NCBI GenBank assembly: GCA_021780055.1
Contig: JAJXZM010000500.1
Location: 1-10,298, forward strand
Length of the DNA: 10,298 nucleotides
Source of the DNA: Acidobacteriota bacterium
Lineage (GTDB): Bacteria; Acidobacteriota; Terriglobia; UBA7540
Direction: 5' to 3'
Shown here piece by piece: positions 7,284 through 10,298 of the stretch. The notes beneath the pieces are model-generated. The model worked only from the letters and a program-made list of their open reading frames with translations, was not told the DNA's origin and did not search any database. Made by a program: the position numbers and the translations under genes. Numbering within the stretch: position 1 is the first letter of the stretch; each line of letters opens with the position of its first letter.

Positions 7284-7310
7284 GGCAATTCTCCTTCATT
7301 AATTAAGATC

Positions 7311-7342
7311 AAAAAAACAGAGAATGAAATGCACAGACTCTG
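7311..7342 (-). terminator. Possible intra-operon attenuator
   Basis: On the minus strand CAGAG (from 7342) pairs with CTCTG (ending at 7318) across a 15-base loop, followed by seven T residues. The stem is short, so it would be a weak terminator. It lies between the secreted-protein gene and the membrane-protein gene and could lower expression of the latter two genes. Confidence 0.35.
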
Positions 7343-7373
7343 CGCTGCCCCTGCCGCAGCCTTCCGCATTGCC

Positions 7374-7943
7374 TCAGGGCTGATGCCGGAGCAGCATCCG
7401 AACGCTTGGCCGCGGCGGAGCACCCTCCATGACGACTTGAGAAACCTCCTGCCATTCGCCCTTCGCGGTCAGGTGCATGGTGTTCACGATGTGTACCGGG
7501 CCAGCCGGGAAGCTCCACGAAAAACCTTGGGAAAGCAGGGAGAGTTTTGAATCGACGTAGTGGCCGCCGTTGTAAGCGCGAATGTGATAGGCGCCGGTGG
7601 CGTCGTCATAGGAGATCGTGGCCAGGGCGCTGAACTCGACTTTGCCGGCCGCGTTTGTGCTCTTCCCTTCGACGAGGAGCACCAGACCGCCAAGCTTGTA
7701 CTGAACATCCTCGGACTGCATTAGGCGCAGCGGCTGGCCGGGGCCGCGCATAATGGTGACGGGTCCCGACCAGCGCCCGGCAAGAAAATCGAGCTTGTGC
7801 ATGGCTTCGAGCTGGATGGGCACGCTGTTCGAACCCGGCTGCTTCGCCGCAGCCACAATACTCAGCGAAACGACAAACGCTCCGGCAAGGCACGCGCCGG
7901 AAATCAACCGCAACGAGGGGAAACGGTTAAATACGGTTTTCAT
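7374..7943 (-). CDS. Secreted DUF1579-like beta-barrel protein
   Basis: This 189-residue protein has a signal peptide (MKTVFNRFPS, a hydrophobic stretch, then SIVAAA before KQPGS). The mature part resembles DUF1579 and related lipocalin-like families: LDFLAGRWSG at 51-60, then alternating strands, with ALATISYDDATGAYHIRAYN at 107-126 and GHYVDSKL soon after. Such proteins form a small beta-barrel thought to bind a small hydrophobic ligand; no catalytic residues can be assigned. The start is well supported by GAGGAGGGTTACC before the ATG. It is the first gene of the operon with the six-helix membrane protein and the winged-helix regulator, directly behind the promoter with the triple heptamer. 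It could be the sensed or effector component of that module (inference). Confidence 0.75.
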   Translation of the reverse strand: MKTVFNRFPSLRLISGACLAGAFVVSLSIVAAAKQPGSNSVPIQLEAMHKLDFLAGRWSGPVTIMRGPGQPLRLMQSEDVQYKLGGLVLLVEGKSTNAAGKVEFSALATISYDDATGAYHIRAYNGGHYVDSKLSLLSQGFSWSFPAGPVHIVNTMHLTAKGEWQEVSQVVMEGAPPRPSVRMLLRHQP

Positions 7944-8002
7944 AGGTAACCCTCCTCAGAACCAGCCCGGCCTTTGATTGTTCGGCCAGGCTCACAACAT
8001 GC

Positions 8003-8026
8003 ACTCTATATAATAGAGTACTCTAT
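8003..8026. promoter_or_regulatory. Operator with three heptamer half-sites
   Basis: ACTCTAT (8003-8009), ATAGAGT (8013-8019) and ACTCTAT (8020-8026) are exact copies of one heptamer in alternating orientation. Sites 1 and 2 form an inverted repeat with a 3-bp spacer; sites 2 and 3 form a perfect 14-bp palindrome. The array lies between and over the -35 and -10 elements, so a bound dimer would block RNA polymerase. The winged-helix regulator in the same operon is the obvious candidate binder (inference). Confidence 0.75.
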
Positions 8027-8031
8027 GTCAA
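8003..8031 (-). promoter_or_regulatory. Promoter of the DUF1579-like/membrane/regulator operon
   Basis: On the minus strand a consensus TTGACA (8026-8031) is followed after 17 bp by TAGAGT (8003-8008); a TATAGA at 15 bp is the alternative -10. Transcription would start near 7996, about 50 bases before the DUF1579-like start codon. The whole spacer is occupied by the repeated heptamer described in the operator entry. Confidence 0.65.
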
Positions 8032-8102
8032 GAAAAATCTGTGCGGGTAGGTTGCCAAACTGAGGCGTGCGGTTCCATCCCAGGCTGGGCTGCACAAAGA
8101 TC

Positions 8103-8156
8103 TTTTCCGGTAGAATCAATCAGCGCAATCGTGCTGCCCAGAGCGTCGGTCAGCGG
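8103..8156 (-). pseudogene. Remnant of an RHS-repeat core
   Basis: The minus strand encodes PLTDALGSTIALIDSTGK, which closely resembles the conserved (F/P)LTDALGS..AL.D..G segment of the RHS-repeat-associated core. The flanks in the same frame (…VSASPTF before, DLCAAQPGM… after, with a stop shortly downstream) do not continue the family: the expected Y.YDPFG segment is missing. I read it as a small surviving piece of a deleted RHS gene. It is short, so a chance match is possible but unlikely. Confidence 0.55.
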
Positions 8157-8323
8157 GAAGGTGGGTGACGCAGATACTCGCCTTGCAGTGTCTGCGGTCT
8201 CACGTGGCGAGAGGGCCTCTTTTTGAGCTTCAAGTCTGTGAGTCCGTGGCGACCATCCTTATCGGGCATCGCCGGGCAGTTCCGGGACAACGCCATTCCA
8301 AACCTTCTCAGCTTCGCTGAACG

Positions 8324-8561
8324 CCCCGATCAAGCGGGGCGCCACCCGCCGGTCATCCTGAGCGAAGCAAGGATCCCTGTATTTGAACTAGAGGGCAGAT
8401 CATTGGTAGCCACGGACAGTGCTCTCCTGTCCGTGGGCTTTTGAAACAGGAGAACCCCACGGTCAGTTGGTAGCGCGGTCCTCCGATGTTGTGTCCGCGG
8501 TTCTTTCCGTGAACGAAGTCAAAAGCCGCAGACCGCAACCACTGCGGTCTGCGCTACCCGC
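8324..8561 (+). repeat. Mosaic repeat block 2: modules C-A-B
   Basis: Module C (8324-8350) carries a hairpin CGCCCCG...CGGGGCG (8322-8341) and matches block 1. It is followed by GGTCATCCTGAGCGAAGC (from 8351), a sequence I associate from memory with Acidobacteriota intergenic DNA. Then come TTGGTAGC with a perfect 10-bp hairpin CCACGGACAG/CTGTCCGTGG (8410-8436), module A (8437-8463) and module B (8467-8561). B contains a perfect 10-bp hairpin GCAGACCGCA...TGCGGTCTGC and is bounded by GGTAGCG and CGCTACC. B lies inside the 3' end of the Asp-box gene. Confidence 0.8.
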
Positions 8562-10052
8562 TTTACCAGCCACGTTCGAGACCCAGTCGGACACCAAATT
8601 CGTATTGTTTTTGCAGTCCACGTTGACCCCGCCCAAATAGATGCCGATATCATAGTAGGGGCTATAAGTCCACCACACCCCCATTTGCGTTTTGCTGGGC
8701 GCGCATGCGATGTCGAACCCGACGTGAATGCTCGTGTGGGCATTGGAACCTAACGATCCGCCAGCAGATGGCGCCAACGGGCTCAGCAACTCCGACGTCC
8801 CCGGGTGCGTGACTTCCATCTCGATCTTCGGGTGCTTGACGGTGATGTCCGGCGGAAGCGGCGAGGGCTTGGGCATGGGCCAGGGCGTGACGTCCTTCCA
8901 TGTGGCGCCGCCGTCCGAGGTGTAAAAGAGCCTGCCTTTCATGGCATACGCGAGCCCGTGGCTCACGTCGGCAAACGAAAGGCCCAAAACGCTGTCAAAA
9001 GAGACGTCAACACCGGACGCCAGCGCTCCTTTGAGGGGGACGGTTGCCACTGCGGCCTTCTCTTTACCTATTGGAGCGATGAGAACGGAGTCAGAAACCA
9101 CTGCGCCAACGGGAGCGCCGCCTCCGTAGCCGGGTTCGGGCAGAAGTTTGGTCGGTTTCCACGTTGCGCCACCATCGGTCGTCGAGAACACAACAAGCTT
9201 GGACCCCTGCCCCTCGTGGCCCGCATAGCTCACTGCGACAAATCCCCTCATGTCGGAGTTAAAAATCGGCGGACCCTCAAGGACGCCGAATGCGACCGGG
9301 CCAGCTTCGGCAGGCGGGGCTAGATGGACCTCCTGCCAACTCTTGCAGTTGTCGCGAGTGACATAGAGGTGCATGCCCCCGGGTCCACCGGCGAGCCATC
9401 CGTGCTGAGCGGACGTAAAGAGCAGCGTGCCTACAGTCCCCGGCCCATCGACCCACTTCCAGTTCCTGCCTCCATCAACTGTGGCCAGGAGCCTGCCTGG
9501 GGCAAAATTGCTGCTTCCAGTCATTGCCATAACCAGCCAGCCATGGAGCGAGTCAAGGAAGAACATGTTCCCCGGCCCGGCAAGAGCTTCCTGCTGCCAT
9601 TGGGGAAGTTGCGGGTAGGCTAATGGCAGAAACGACCAGGTTTGCCCACCATCAACTGTCTGGGCGATATCATAAAGTGTCCCACGCGTCTGCAGGGCCT
9701 TCAGAGTAAGCGGCACGACCTGCTGCGGGTGGGAAATGACCACCCAGCCTTCCTGCGTGTTGAGGAAGAAGACACTCCGAATGCTGACGCCACTGCGCAC
9801 AACGCCGGGAGGGATGGGAGTGATGTCCGACCAGTCGCTGCCACGGTCTGTGGTCCAGTAGAGATGGTTATCGTGGGAAATCCAGCCGGTGCTGGGCGTC
9901 AGGAGATTCATGTCCTTCGCCTGCGCCTGAACCGGGACAAACGCCGTGAAGGTGACCGTTGCCAATGCGCAAATGATACCCATCGGAAACGCCAATAGTT
10001 TTCTAATTCTGCGCGATAGTGTACGGGATAAGAGTACACGAACAGTGCACAT
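8463..10052 (-). CDS. Secreted Asp-box (Ycf48/BNR-like) protein with truncated DUF1906-like domain
   Basis: This 529-residue protein starts with a signal peptide that ends near VQAQA (41-45). Six Asp-box motifs (S/T.D.G..W type) lie at about 68-75, 132-139, 191-198, 232-239, 291-298 and 378-385, indicating a beta-propeller like Ycf48 or sialidase-type BNR proteins; no sialidase catalytic residues can be assigned. A Pro-rich linker (about 390-430) leads to GFDIACAPSKTQMGVWWTYS (445-464) and IGIYLGGVN (469-477). These are the first strands of a DUF1906 glycoside-hydrolase-like domain, normally about 200 residues. That domain stops near residue 494; the last 30 or so residues are encoded by the dispersed repeat, so the gene is probably 3'-truncated and its second domain non-functional. 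The start is supported by GGGAGG seven bases upstream, and a strong promoter precedes it. Confidence 0.8.
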   Translation of the reverse strand: MCTVRVLLSRTLSRRIRKLLAFPMGIICALATVTFTAFVPVQAQAKDMNLLTPSTGWISHDNHLYWTTDRGSDWSDITPIPPGVVRSGVSIRSVFFLNTQEGWVVISHPQQVVPLTLKALQTRGTLYDIAQTVDGGQTWSFLPLAYPQLPQWQQEALAGPGNMFFLDSLHGWLVMAMTGSSNFAPGRLLATVDGGRNWKWVDGPGTVGTLLFTSAQHGWLAGGPGGMHLYVTRDNCKSWQEVHLAPPAEAGPVAFGVLEGPPIFNSDMRGFVAVSYAGHEGQGSKLVVFSTTDGGATWKPTKLLPEPGYGGGAPVGAVVSDSVLIAPIGKEKAAVATVPLKGALASGVDVSFDSVLGLSFADVSHGLAYAMKGRLFYTSDGGATWKDVTPWPMPKPSPLPPDITVKHPKIEMEVTHPGTSELLSPLAPSAGGSLGSNAHTSIHVGFDIACAPSKTQMGVWWTYSPYYDIGIYLGGVNVDCKNNTNLVSDWVSNVAGKAGSADRSGCGLRLLTSFTERTADTTSEDRATN

Positions 10053-10096
10053 GTTATGACCTCCCTTTGGTTTGTTCTAGTAACTTTGTTGGCAAC

Positions 10097-10125
10097 TATA
10101 TATCATTCTATAACTAGCTTGTCAA
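10097..10125 (-). promoter_or_regulatory. Near-consensus sigma-70 promoter of the Asp-box gene
   Basis: On the minus strand TTGACA (10120-10125) and TATATA (10097-10102) are separated by exactly 17 bp. Transcription would start near 10090, leaving a leader of about 38 bases that ends in an AAGGGAGG ribosome-binding site. The surroundings are AT-rich against a GC-rich background. Confidence 0.7.
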
Positions 10126-10185
10126 TCGGAAATTCAATTTGCGAGAAGGCTCACACCCGCATCCTGGCGGAGAGATGTTTAACGC

Positions 10186-10253
10186 AGCGGGTAGATACAA
10201 GCGTAGAGTTGTTCCGCAACTCTGCGGCTTGTGGTCTGGAAGAAAAGAACCGC
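10186..10253 (-). repeat. Third, divergent and inverted copy of repeat module B
   Basis: Read on the minus strand, this stretch has GCGGTTCTTT, AAGCCGCAGA, a hairpin (AGAGTTG/CAACTCT, 10205-10223, loop TTCCG), CGCT and CTACCCGCT, in the same order as module B at 8467-8565. The stem sequence differs but the pairing is kept. It lies upstream of the Asp-box promoter in the opposite orientation to blocks 1 and 2 and may continue beyond the window edge. Confidence 0.6.
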
Positions 10254-10298
10254 AAAGTAATCCCGCACGGCGGGACAACGCTGCGGTACGAAAACCGA

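Larger units (their letters stand above)
7944..8462. other. 519-bp intergenic region: operator, RHS remnant, repeat block 2
   Basis: No intact gene is supported. From left to right it holds the leader and promoter of the DUF1579-like operon (to 8031), an RHS-core remnant on the minus strand (8103-8156), unassigned sequence (8160-8320), then repeat modules C and A with their hairpins. The plus-strand frame 8041-8226 has no ribosome-binding site and lies antisense to the RHS remnant. Confidence 0.6.

Noticed and set aside
8200..8225. Intrinsic terminator at AGAGGGCCTCTTTTT
   Set aside because: The inverted repeat leaves no room for a hairpin loop, and no plus-strand gene ends before it.
8041..8226. 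61-residue plus-strand frame
   Set aside because: It has no ribosome-binding site and is antisense to the RHS-like remnant, which is the more meaningful reading.
6113..8561. CRISPR array
   Set aside because: Repeat modules are few, unequal in length, diverged, and not separated by spacers of constant size.

Overview
The window looks like a chromosomal accessory stretch from a GC-rich Acidobacteriota-type bacterium (inference). The grounds are a DUF6600-like Gly/Asn/Arg/Gln-rich secreted protein, a sugar-porter MFS protein with a large periplasmic insert, a TPR plus DUF4097-like secreted pair, an Asp-box protein with a DUF1906-like tail, and GC-rich dispersed palindromic repeats. There are no tRNA, rRNA, CRISPR or transposase genes.

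Layout from the left: (1) bases 1-1391 (+) hold the 3' part of a large low-complexity secreted protein, cut by the window edge. (2) A 10-bp-stem hairpin separates it from a convergent MFS sugar transporter (1464-3242, -). (3) A 480-bp divergent region with candidate promoters leads to a TPR protein (3723-4670, +) and a DUF4097-like protein (4714-5400, +), which form a likely two-gene operon. (4) An AT-rich spacer with a 9-bp dyad precedes a small three-helix membrane protein (5687-5986, -). (5) A repeat-filled gap (5990-6382) follows. (6) Next is a three-gene minus-strand operon: secreted DUF1579-like protein (7374-7943), six-helix membrane protein (6681-7283) and PF13601-type winged-helix regulator (6383-6688). 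Its promoter overlaps three copies of the heptamer ACTCTAT/ATAGAGT. (7) A second repeat-filled gap (7944-8462) holds a remnant of an RHS core. (8) An Asp-box (Ycf48/BNR-like) secreted protein (8463-10052, -) has a DUF1906-like domain that stops after about 50 residues; its last 30 or so residues come from a dispersed repeat. (9) A near-consensus promoter lies upstream of it, and a third, divergent, inverted copy of the repeat sits at the right edge.

The two strongest signals are: (a) the regulator-containing operon with its three-half-site operator, probably an autoregulated envelope or stress module of unknown function; and (b) a mosaic repeat family whose modules occur in different order in the two main blocks, sit at the 3' ends of minus-strand genes, and in one case appear to have replaced the end of a protein. 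All family assignments come from reading the translated sequences by eye; no database search was run.
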